Positions 27,434 through 34,999 of a stretch of 64,000 nt of DNA are shown in pieces. Under the pieces are notes generated by a model that was given only the letters and a program-made list of their open reading frames with translations, was not told where the DNA came from and did no database searches. The position numbers and the translations under genes are program-made. The DNA is from Sphaerisporangium rufum (GTDB lineage: Bacteria > Actinomycetota > Actinomycetes > Streptosporangiales > Streptosporangiaceae), in the NCBI RefSeq assembly GCF_016863395.1, contig NZ_BOOU01000048.1, positions 61,207 to 125,206 of the forward strand, given 5' to 3'. Position 1 is the first letter of the stretch, and every line of letters starts with the position of its first letter.

Positions 27434-27503
27434 CCCCACCCCCTTAGAACTGCGGCGTCCGAACTCTACCGATTGGGGGGTTCGGGTGCGCGGGGGATTG
27501 GGG

Positions 27504-28328
27504 TCAGGCTTCGTCGGGGAGGTGGTCGAAGGGGTGGCGCAGGCGGGTGCCGGGGGGCAGGTCGCGGTGGACGTACCACTCGGTGCCGAAGACCTGGCGG
27601 TACAGCGGCCGGGGAATCTTCAGGAACGCGGCCAGGGTGCGGTCGCCGTCGCCGCCGGTGGCCTGGGTGGCGTGCGCCGCCATGCTGGCCCGCTTGGCCC
27701 GGGCGAACCGGCGGACGTCGACCCGGTGGGTGATGTCCTCGCCGGCGGTGTAGGCCCGCTCGAACGACCGCACGTCGAACTCGGGCGGAAACCGGTAGAA
27801 CCGCCGGGCCAGCCGCAGCGCGCGCAGCAGCGGATCGCGGTTGACCGTGGCCTCCAGCAGGATCGGCGTGCCCGCGATCTCGGCCGCCCGGCGGCCCACC
27901 CGGTGGACCTGCACATGGTCGGGGTGGCCGTACCCGCCGGCCGGGTCGTAGCTGGTCAGCAGGTCGGCGGCCTCCTCCTTCAGCACCGCGGCCACCCGCT
28001 GGGCCGCCTCCTCGACATCGGCGTCGATGAAGGCGTCCGCCGGCCGGTCGTCGCCCGCCGTGCCGGCCTCACCGAGCCCGGAGTCGCCGTAGCCGAGCAT
28101 GACGACCCGGGCGACGCCCAGCACGGCCGCCGAGGCGTACAGCTCGGCGGTGCGGGCCTCGGCGAGCTCGTCGCCGTGCGGTAGATCGGCCAGGCCGCGC
28201 TCGCCGGCGGTCGCCACGACCAGCACGACCCGGTGGCCCTGGGCCGCCAGCATCGCCATGGTGCCCGCCGTCAGCAGAGCCTCGTCGTCGGGGTGGGCGT
28301 GGAAGAACACCGCGGTACGTGCCACCAC
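27504..28328 (-). CDS. PIG-L family deacetylase (MshB/Mca-like)
   Basis: A 274-aa zinc-dependent de-N-acetylase. The metal site is clear: HAHPDDEALL near the N-terminus (AHPDDE) and GYGHPDHVQVH later. Relatives include MshB (mycothiol synthesis), mycothiol conjugate amidase and GlcNAc-PI deacetylase. Length and tail do not decide between them, and this could be an antibiotic- or lipid-glycan-associated member. GTG at 28328 removes about 27 upstream residues without homology. It diverges from the GT4 gene. Confidence 0.85.
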   Translation of the reverse strand: MVARTAVFFHAHPDDEALLTAGTMAMLAAQGHRVVLVVATAGERGLADLPHGDELAEARTAELYASAAVLGVARVVMLGYGDSGLGEAGTAGDDRPADAFIDADVEEAAQRVAAVLKEEAADLLTSYDPAGGYGHPDHVQVHRVGRRAAEIAGTPILLEATVNRDPLLRALRLARRFYRFPPEFDVRSFERAYTAGEDITHRVDVRRFARAKRASMAAHATQATGGDGDRTLAAFLKIPRPLYRQVFGTEWYVHRDLPPGTRLRHPFDHLPDEA

Positions 28329-28486
28329 GCCATGATTCCACGGCCCGGACGCACCGGTCCCGGGCGCCTCCGATGCAGGCGTTCCCAGAAGCCGTCCCGA
28401 ACGGTTCAAGAACGCCTCGCGGGGCGGCCGGACCGGCCGCCCGGGCCCGTTTGATGCGGGGTCACCGGCTCTGCCAGTCTGGCGGG

Positions 28487-29677
28487 GTGCGCATCCTCCA
28501 CGTCAGTGACTGTTACCTTCCCCGGCTGGGCGGCATCGAGGTCCAGGTGGCCGATCTGGTGCGGTCACAGTCCGCGGCCGGCCACCAGGTGGAGGTGGCC
28601 ACCGCCACCCCCGGCGGGCGGGTCGCCGGGGTGCACCGCATCGTCGCGCGGCTGCCCTTCGACCTGCCGGTCCATCCCAGGGGCGGGCGGCACCTGCTGC
28701 GGCTGATGGCCGCGCGGCGCCCGGACGTGGTGCACGTGCACACCGGGGCGGTCTCGCCGTTCGCGTGGATGGGGGTGCGTGCCGCGGTGCGCGCCGGGCT
28801 GCCGGTGGTGGTGACCGTGCACAGCATGTGGGATCCGGTGACGCGCCTGCTGTACCGGGTGCTGGACGCGGTGACCGGGTGGTCGCGCTGGCGGGTGGTG
28901 GCCACCGCGGTCAGCCACGCCGCGGCCGTGCCGGTCCGGGCGGTGACCCGCGAGCGGGTGCCGGTCGACGTGGTGTCGAACGGGCTGGACGTCTCGGCGT
29001 GGCGTCCGGTGGCCGGTGCGCCGCCGGCGGCGCGGCCGGAGGGACCGGGCGGGACGGAGGGGCCGGGCGGGGCAGCGGGGCCGGGCGAGCAGGTGCACAT
29101 CGTGGCGGTGGGCCGGCTGGCCCCGCGCAAGCAGCCGGTCCGCTTGCTGCGGCTGCTGCTCGCGGCGCGTCGGCGGGTGCCGCGGCACATCGGCATGCGC
29201 GCCACGCTGGTGGGCGACGGCCCGGCGCGCGGCGCGATGGAGCGGTTCCTGCGCGCCAACCGGATGGAGGGATGGGTGTCGCTGCCGGGGCGCTACTCGC
29301 GGGAGCGGATCCGCGAGGTGCTGGACTCGGCCGACGTGTTCGTGGCGCCGGCGCCTCGCGAGTCGTTCGGCATCGCGGCGCTGGAGGCGCGCGCGGCCGG
29401 GGTGCCGGTGGTGGCGCGCACGCAGAGCGGCGTCGCCGACTTCGTCCGGCCCGGCGAGGAAGGGCTGCTCGGCCGCACGTTCGACGAGCTGGTCGCGGCC
29501 GTGGCGCGGCTGGCGACCGACCGCGCGCTGCGCGAGCGGGTCGCCCGGCACAACCGGGACACCGAGCCGGCCCGGTGCGCCTGGCCGGCGGTGCTGGACG
29601 GGTTCGACCGGGCCTACCGGCTGGCCGCGGCCAGGGTGGCCCCGGCCGTCCGGGTGGCGCGGGATCGGAAGGGCTGA
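28487..29677 (+). CDS. GT4 family glycosyltransferase
   Basis: A 396-aa GT-B enzyme. It opens MRILHVSDCYLPRLGGIEVQ, the standard GT4 start, and carries DVVHVHTGAVSPFAWMG. In the C-terminal half, VAVGRLAPRKQPVRLL and the EX7E region APRESFGIAALEARAAGVPV bind the nucleotide sugar. It would transfer a mannose- or glucose-type sugar retaining its configuration. A Pro/Gly linker (GPGGTEGPGGAAGPG) separates the halves and is longer than usual. GTG at 28487 fits the family start; ATG at 28454 is possible. Confidence 0.87.
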   Translation: MRILHVSDCYLPRLGGIEVQVADLVRSQSAAGHQVEVATATPGGRVAGVHRIVARLPFDLPVHPRGGRHLLRLMAARRPDVVHVHTGAVSPFAWMGVRAAVRAGLPVVVTVHSMWDPVTRLLYRVLDAVTGWSRWRVVATAVSHAAAVPVRAVTRERVPVDVVSNGLDVSAWRPVAGAPPAARPEGPGGTEGPGGAAGPGEQVHIVAVGRLAPRKQPVRLLRLLLAARRRVPRHIGMRATLVGDGPARGAMERFLRANRMEGWVSLPGRYSRERIREVLDSADVFVAPAPRESFGIAALEARAAGVPVVARTQSGVADFVRPGEEGLLGRTFDELVAAVARLATDRALRERVARHNRDTEPARCAWPAVLDGFDRAYRLAAARVAPAVRVARDRKG

Positions 29678-29681
29678 AGGA

Positions 29682-29777
29682 CTAGAACGGAAGGACCCGG
29701 CCGGTAGGGGTGCGCAGGTCCAGCGGGCTGGGGCGGCGCGGCGGGCGGGGCCGCTGCGTGGTGAGGATCCGTTTCAT
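29682..29777 (-). CDS. Possible 31-aa Pro/Arg-rich peptide
   Basis: A short frame MKRILTTQRPRPPRRPSP, continuing LDLRTPTGRVLPF and stop, preceded at ideal distance (AAGGAG, 7 nt) by a consensus ribosome site. It is very basic, with 6 Pro in 31 residues, no Cys and no signal peptide. It lies on the same strand downstream of the PycTM gene and converges with the GT4 stop 4 nt away. No family is known to me. It could be a leader or regulatory peptide, a RiPP-like precursor or an antimicrobial-type peptide. The strong ribosome site is the main support. Confidence 0.4.
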   Translation of the reverse strand: MKRILTTQRPRPPRRPSPLDLRTPTGRVLPF

Positions 29778-29827
29778 GGCCTTCTCCTTCGGTACGCGCG
29801 CACACTTCCCTCGTCACTCGTCGGCGG

Positions 29828-29878
29828 TCAGGTCTCGTCCTCGGGGGCAGCGCCGCCTCCCGCGGGCCGGGTGACCAT
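29828..29878 (-). CDS. Possible 16-aa upstream peptide frame
   Basis: MVTRPAGGGAAPEDET then stop, 50 nt upstream of the 31-aa frame. AAGAAGG precedes ATG 29878 by 5 nt. It is too short to judge by codon use and could be a leader peptide or chance. Confidence 0.15.
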   Translation of the reverse strand: MVTRPAGGGAAPEDET

Positions 29879-29883
29879 GGTCA

Positions 29884-30009
29884 CCTTCTTGGCCTGATGT
29901 TTACCCACTCTTCGGGCTCCGCAGACGCTCACCGTGCCAGTTTCTCCGATCTTGTTCTGGTGGCTGAACCCCTAGCGCTCCCCTCACCGGCGGACGCCCG
30001 AGCGCCGGC
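29884..30009. other. Gap between the peptide frames and PycTM
   Basis: With the small frames, this makes up the 332 bp between the GT4 and PycTM genes. The part near 29895-29985 is somewhat less GC-rich. No further gene, and no clear terminator for PycTM. Confidence 0.4.
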
Positions 30010-30567
30010 TCAGCCCGCCAGCCGGTCCAGTACGACGGCGCCCACGCCGGCGACGACCCCCGCCACCAGCAGCCAGAATCCCCACCGGATCAGCCGGAAC
30101 TTGCGGGCGACGATGTGGCTCACCCGGAGCAACTGGTCGCAGGCGCGGTGCAGCTCGGACCCGGCCGGAGCGGCGAGCGCGGCGGCCAGCGCCTGCGGCG
30201 AGCCGAACCGCAGCGCGTCCCCGTAGTAGCCGATCGCCGAGGCGGCGCCGCCACCCGGCCGTCCCCGCCGGGGGTAGACGGCGCCGGACAGGCAGCCCAG
30301 CGAGGCCAGCGCGGCGGCGAGCCCCGCCCACCACAGCCACTCGACCTGGTCGGCCAGCGCGAACGGGGACCAGCTTTGCGCGATCAGCCCGCCGGCGACC
30401 GCGCCGAGCCCGACCCCGGCCACGCCGAGCAGCACCTGCGCCTTGGCGTCCGCCCGGCCGACCTCTTCGCGGGTCTCGGCGAGCAGCCGGACGGCGTGCG
30501 CGAGCGCCGCCGCCTCGCGGCGGGCCGCCGCCGGCTCGGCCGGTGCTCTACCTGAACGACGGAACAC
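30010..30567 (-). CDS. PycTM-like (DUF5706) membrane protein, Pycsar effector family
   Basis: A 185-aa protein with the plan of Pycsar transmembrane effectors: an N-terminal helix (AHAVRLLAETREEVGRADAK), a helix pair (about 43-66 and 75-99) and a third hydrophobic helix (about 160-181) after VSHIVARKFRLIRWG. The ADAKAQVLLGV entry and the Y-YGDALRF middle part match the family. In known Pycsar systems the effector damages the membrane when a uridylate cyclase makes cUMP or cCMP during phage infection. No cyclase gene is adjacent here. GTG at 30567 follows GGGAGG. It diverges from the AAA ATPase across a perfect palindrome. Confidence 0.68.
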   Translation of the reverse strand: MFRRSGRAPAEPAAARREAAALAHAVRLLAETREEVGRADAKAQVLLGVAGVGLGAVAGGLIAQSWSPFALADQVEWLWWAGLAAALASLGCLSGAVYPRRGRPGGGAASAIGYYGDALRFGSPQALAAALAAPAGSELHRACDQLLRVSHIVARKFRLIRWGFWLLVAGVVAGVGAVVLDRLAG

Positions 30568-30726
30568 GCACCCTCCCGGGGGACACCGCCGCGCGGGGCC
30601 CTGTCACCCCCGCGCTCCCGCGGGGAGCATGCCACGCCCGCCTCCCGCCCGTACAGGAAGAACGACGCATTGGAGCGGGTGATCGGCCGGGAGTGGTTAC
30701 GAACGCAGCGCTGTAAGGATCACCAG

Positions 30727-30783
30727 CATAGTATGATCGCGTCTTACTAAGAATTTTTCTTAGTAAGACGCGATCATACTATG
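30727..30783. promoter_or_regulatory. Perfect 57-bp palindrome between divergent genes
   Basis: Two 27-bp arms (30727-30753 and 30757-30783) are exactly complementary around TTT. It is strikingly A/T-rich for this genome. Each arm contains TATGAT, a -10-like hexamer facing away from that arm's outer end, and the inner sub-site CTTACTAAG, itself nearly dyad-symmetric. It ends 10 nt before the ATPase start. It may be a shared operator-promoter, an attenuating hairpin, or the fused ends of a mobile element. Confidence 0.9.
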
Positions 30784-30793
30784 GGGGCCAGGG

Positions 30794-32230
30794 ATGAGAT
30801 TCGCCGGTCGCATGGCCGACCTCGAACTGCTCCACGGGCAGCTGGACGCCGTCACGCGCGGTACCGGGACGACGCGCGGTCGTGCTCTGATCATGACGGG
30901 GCGCCGCCGGGTCGGTAAATCGCGGCTCGTCCAGGAGTTCTGTGATCGTGCAGGCGTGCCCTACATCTACTTCCAGGCCACCAAGAACCGCCCGCCCGCG
31001 GCGGAACGCCGCGAGCTGGCCGAAGCTCTCACCTGCTCAGAGATGCCTCAACGTGAACTGGTCACGGCGACCGATCCCGGTGACTGGAATCATGCCCTGC
31101 GTTCGGTCGCGGTCGCGGCGGGCGACCGCACGCCTTGTGTCGTCGTTCTCGACGAAGTGCCCTGGCTGATCGAACAGGACCGAGGATTCGAGGGAGCGCT
31201 TCAGACGGTGTGGGACAGGCACCTGTCCTCTCGCCCAGTGCTGTTGATCTTGGTGGGCAGCGATTTGTCGATCATGGAGTCCTTGCAGGCCTACGACCGT
31301 CCGTTCTTCGGCCGGGCCTCTCGGATGACGGTCCGGCCGCTGGAACTCCCCGATGTCGCTCAGATGACCGGCCTGGGTGCGGCGGAGGCGATCGACGCGC
31401 TGCTCATCACCGGCGGTCTTCCCGAAATCGTGCAATCCTGGGCGCCCGGCATGAGCCGGGTCGATTTCCTGCGGGCCGGGCTTGGTAATCCGCTCTCGCC
31501 GTTGTTGATGGCCGGAGAACTGTCGCTGCTCGGCGAGTTCCCGGAAGCGACCCACACTCGAGCGGTGCTGGAGGCCGTCGGATCTGGCGAACGGACATTC
31601 AGCACGATCGCCGGCCGGGTCGGCGGAGCCGCACCGTTGCACTCGGGCACCCTCGCCCCCATCCTTGCCAACCTCGTGGCCAAGCGGGTCGTCAGCGTCG
31701 ATCTCCCGCTGTCCACCCTGCCGGACAACAAGAACAAGCGGTATCGCGTCGCCGACCCCTACCTTCGGTTCTGGCTCGCGTTCCTCCAGCGAGCCGTGGC
31801 CGAGAGCGAGCGCGGCCGTCCTGACGTGGCCCTGCGGCGTATCGAGCGATCGTGGAGCGCCTGGCGCGGCAGAGCCGTGGAACCGGTCGTCCGGGAACGA
31901 CTGGAGCGATTGCTGCCGGACGATGCCTGGCCGGACGCCGAGCACGTCGGCGGCTGGTGGAACCGGCAGAACAATCCTGAGATCGATCTGGTGGCGGCCG
32001 ATCGGGTGCCGGTGGCGGGCCGGATCCAGTTCGTCGGCTCCATCAAGTGGCTCGACGCGCGTCCCTTCGACCGGCATGACTACGACGAACTCGTCCGGGG
32101 GGCGGCCGCCGTCCCCGGGTGGGTGCCCGACACGCCGGTGGTCGCGGTCTCCCGGGCCGGCGTCGAAGCGGGACTTCCCCTCGCCGCGAGTTGGGGCCCG
32201 GCGGAGCTGCTGACGGCGCGGGGTGGGTGA
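30794..32230 (+). CDS. AAA ATPase with C-terminal DUF234/PD-(D/E)XK-like domain
   Basis: A 478-aa protein of the ATP-binding group found in archaea and bacteria. Walker A is GRRRVGKSRL (about 36-45) and Walker B is CVVVLDEVPWL (about 114-124). A winged-helix-like middle follows (LPDNKNKRYRVADPYLRFW). The tail has NNPEIDLVAADR, the nuclease-like Asp, but the usual ExK strand reads FVGSIKWL, so the Glu is replaced by Ser. Function is unknown; defence or mobile-element roles are suspected for the family. GGGGG lies 6 nt before ATG 30794, at the edge of the palindrome. Confidence 0.82.
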   Translation: MRFAGRMADLELLHGQLDAVTRGTGTTRGRALIMTGRRRVGKSRLVQEFCDRAGVPYIYFQATKNRPPAAERRELAEALTCSEMPQRELVTATDPGDWNHALRSVAVAAGDRTPCVVVLDEVPWLIEQDRGFEGALQTVWDRHLSSRPVLLILVGSDLSIMESLQAYDRPFFGRASRMTVRPLELPDVAQMTGLGAAEAIDALLITGGLPEIVQSWAPGMSRVDFLRAGLGNPLSPLLMAGELSLLGEFPEATHTRAVLEAVGSGERTFSTIAGRVGGAAPLHSGTLAPILANLVAKRVVSVDLPLSTLPDNKNKRYRVADPYLRFWLAFLQRAVAESERGRPDVALRRIERSWSAWRGRAVEPVVRERLERLLPDDAWPDAEHVGGWWNRQNNPEIDLVAADRVPVAGRIQFVGSIKWLDARPFDRHDYDELVRGAAAVPGWVPDTPVVAVSRAGVEAGLPLAASWGPAELLTARGG

Positions 32231-32344
32231 GGCGGGGCGGCGCGGTCACCCGGCTGGGGGAGCGGAACCGCTCCGCCGGGGGAGGAGGGGCGGCGCCGGA
32301 GGGCGCAGGGTGGGGGGTCGTCCGTTCCTCCAGGAAGGTGTGCC

Positions 32345-32941
32345 ATGCCGAGAACGTCGCGTCCCGCCGCCGGGTCGCCGCCTCCGCCGCGCTGGGCGGT
32401 GCTGGCGGCGCACGCGGTGCCGCTGTGCGTGCTGCCCTCGAGCCTGTGGCGGCTCGGCGTGCTGCTCGCCGGCCCGGACGGCTGGTACCACACCCAGCAG
32501 CAGGATCTCGAAGCGGTCCTGTACATGGTGGCGCTCAGCGTGGTGTCCGAAGGGTTCGCCCTGCTCACTTTGGGGCTGGTCCGCCCGTGGGGTGAGGTGG
32601 TGCCCGGCTGGGTGCCGCTGCTCGGCGGGCGGCGGATCCCGACCGCGGCCGCCGTGGTGCCCGCCGCCCTGGGCGCCACCGCGATCTACGGGTTGTACGC
32701 GTGGATGCCGTTGAACGCCTACGTGTTCCAGGTGCGGTTCGAGCCGACGTTCGGCCCGGCGGACGGCCCGCCCTTCCCCGAGTCGGGCCCGGAGTTCTGG
32801 CTGGCCGTGGTGTGCTACCTGCCGTTGCTGGCTTGGGCGCCGCTGCTCACCGCGGTCACCGTCGCCTACTACCGCCGCCGCACCGGACGCGTCGCGCGAT
32901 CCGGCCGGCGGACCGCCGGACTCTCCACGTACGGGACATGA
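32345..32941 (+). CDS. Hypothetical four-helix membrane protein
   Basis: A 198-aa protein not recognised. Four hydrophobic helices lie at about 17-40, 58-80, 97-117 and 150-175, with a polar loop (FEPTFGPADGPPFPESGPEF) between the last two. GGAAGG lies 8 nt before ATG 32345, a good ribosome site. It is 114 bp after the ATPase on the same strand, but the context gives no role. Confidence 0.65.
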   Translation: MPRTSRPAAGSPPPPRWAVLAAHAVPLCVLPSSLWRLGVLLAGPDGWYHTQQQDLEAVLYMVALSVVSEGFALLTLGLVRPWGEVVPGWVPLLGGRRIPTAAAVVPAALGATAIYGLYAWMPLNAYVFQVRFEPTFGPADGPPFPESGPEFWLAVVCYLPLLAWAPLLTAVTVAYYRRRTGRVARSGRRTAGLSTYGT

Positions 32942-33134
32942 CCCCCGTCATCGGACGGCAGGGGTGTCACCCGCCTTGGTCAACGCCATTCCCCCCAATG
33001 GTGATCCGATCCGCCGGATCCCCGATGAAGCCCCAAAACTGTCGCCGAGGTGGCCGCCGGGCCGCGTGCCGCGCGCCGGGCGGGTGAGCGGGGGGCCGTA
33101 GAACGGGATCCAGTGATCGTCCAGGGAGGTCCCC

Positions 33135-34820
33135 ATGATGCGGCGTTGCGCGAGTGGCAGGGCTGAGGATCGTCGGCCGCGGCGTCCCGGCGGCCCGCCG
33201 GGACGGCGGGTGCCGGCCCCGCTCTCCGTCATCTCCTCGGTCAGGTCTTGCGCCCTCGGCTCCGCCTCGGGCGCGCTCCTGGTCTCCGTCCTGGTTTCCG
33301 TCGTGGCCTTCGTCGCCGCCGTCCCGGCGGCACCGCCCGCGTCCGCGGCGGCCCGGGTGCGGCAGACGGTCGAGTTCGCCTACGTGGCCAACTTCGGCTC
33401 CGACACCGTGTCGGTGATCGACACCGCGACGAACACCGTCATCCGGACGGTGGCGGTGGGCGACGGGCCGTGGGGGGTGGCCTTCAGCCCGGACGGCACC
33501 CGCGCCTACGTGACCAACTCCGGGTCCGCCACCGTGTCGGTGATCGAGACGGTCGCGCACACCGTCGTGGGCACCATCGCGCTGCCGGCGGGCTCCGCCC
33601 CGCACGGCGTCGTGGTGCGCCCGGACGGGAACCGGGTGTACGTGGCCGGCCGGGACAGCGACCGGGTCTACGCGATCGACCCGGCGACCGGCGCGGTGGC
33701 CGGTTCGGTGGCCGTCGGCGCCCTGCCGTGGGGGCTCGCCATCACTCCGGACGGCGCCCGCCTGTACGTCGGCCAGGAGGGCGTGAACCACGTCACGGTC
33801 ATCAACACCGCGACCGAGACGGTGAGCGGCACCCTGTCGGCCGGGAACGTCCCGTGGACGGTGGCGCTGTCGCCGAACGGATCCCGCCTGTACGTCGCCA
33901 ACTGGAGCGACGCCACCGTCTCGGTCTTCGACATCCCCGCCGGCACCCCGGTCGCCACCGTCCGCGTCGGGCCGGACGGCTCGGCGCCGGCCGGACTTTC
34001 GGTCTCCCCGGACGGCCGGCGCGTGTACGTGCCGAACCTGCAGGGCTTCCAGGTGGCGCAGATCGACGCGGTCACCAACACCACGCTCGCGCCGATCCCG
34101 CTGAACGCGCCCATCTGGACGGCGGTCCGGCCGGACGGAACGCGCCTGTACGTCACCAACTACGGCCAGAACCTGGTGTCGGTGCTCAACACGGCCACCA
34201 ACGCGGTGCTCGCCCGGCCACGGGTGGGCAGCTTCCCGATCGGCGTGCAGGTCGGGCAGCGGCTCGGGCTCGTGCCCACGATGACCAGGCTTCGGTACTC
34301 CTGCGACCGCCGGCGCCACGGGCGGGTGCCCGCCGTGCTGATCGCCGTGGTCCGGCCGCTGAGCGGCATCGAGAGCCCCGCGGGTACGGTGATCTTCACC
34401 GCGGACGGCACCGTGCTGGGCACCGCGCCGGTCGACGCCTGGGGCCGGGCCGAGCTGCCGGTGACCGGCCTGTCGGCCGGCACCCACACCTTCGCCGCGG
34501 CCTTCGTCGGCTCCGACCGGTTCGCCGCGAGCGACTCGCCGGTGCTGGTGCGCCAGGTCGGCCCGGACGGCCGGTGCCCGCGCCGCGCCTTCCCGCCGGG
34601 CTGCCCGGCCGCGGACGCCGCGGCCCGCGGCCCGCGCGAGCACGGCGACCGGGCCCGCGCGGCGGCCACCGCCAAGGCGGGGTACGACGACGGGGTGCTG
34701 CTCGCGGTGCGGGACGTGCAGGTCCGCGCCGGGGTGTTCGGTGACGGCGCCCGCGGCGGCGGGCGCCGCGGCGACCGCGACCTGCGGGCGCACCGGCCGG
34801 GCCGTCCCGCGCGCCGCTGA
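33135..34820 (+). CDS. Secreted YVTN-repeat beta-propeller protein with Ig-like domain
   Basis: A 561-aa exported protein. A long signal region ends PASAAA near residue 72. A seven-bladed propeller follows, built of repeats such as VAFSPDGTRAYVTNSGS and LSPNGSRLYVANWSDATV (about 77-375), then an Ig-like/Big domain (about 390-470, with GTVIFTADGTVLG). The C-terminal about 90 residues are Arg/Ala-rich and disordered. Such proteins bind surface ligands or act as lactonase-like folds, but no catalytic residues are evident. GGGAGG lies 5 nt before ATG 33135. Confidence 0.85.
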   Translation: MMRRCASGRAEDRRPRRPGGPPGRRVPAPLSVISSVRSCALGSASGALLVSVLVSVVAFVAAVPAAPPASAAARVRQTVEFAYVANFGSDTVSVIDTATNTVIRTVAVGDGPWGVAFSPDGTRAYVTNSGSATVSVIETVAHTVVGTIALPAGSAPHGVVVRPDGNRVYVAGRDSDRVYAIDPATGAVAGSVAVGALPWGLAITPDGARLYVGQEGVNHVTVINTATETVSGTLSAGNVPWTVALSPNGSRLYVANWSDATVSVFDIPAGTPVATVRVGPDGSAPAGLSVSPDGRRVYVPNLQGFQVAQIDAVTNTTLAPIPLNAPIWTAVRPDGTRLYVTNYGQNLVSVLNTATNAVLARPRVGSFPIGVQVGQRLGLVPTMTRLRYSCDRRRHGRVPAVLIAVVRPLSGIESPAGTVIFTADGTVLGTAPVDAWGRAELPVTGLSAGTHTFAAAFVGSDRFAASDSPVLVRQVGPDGRCPRRAFPPGCPAADAAARGPREHGDRARAAATAKAGYDDGVLLAVRDVQVRAGVFGDGARGGGRRGDRDLRAHRPGRPARR

Positions 34821-34872
34821 CCGGGGGGCCCGGGGCCGCCGGCGGCCGGCCGCCGCCCTGGGCGTCCCCCGG
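34821..34872 (+). terminator. Possible G/C-rich terminator after the YVTN gene
   Basis: CCGGGGG (34821-34827) pairs with CCCCCGG (34866-34872) around a GC-rich interior that can itself fold. It starts directly after the stop codon. Weak because the loop is long. Confidence 0.35.
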
Positions 34873-34999
34873 TCATCGTCCCGGGCGTGTCCCGCGGCCG
34901 CCGGAGCAGGGTGTGCCGCGCGGCCGCCGCCCTGGGCGATGTCCTGCGGCGGCCGTGGCGGCGCCGTGCGCCGGCCCGCGCCGCCCCGGCGGCCCGCGG

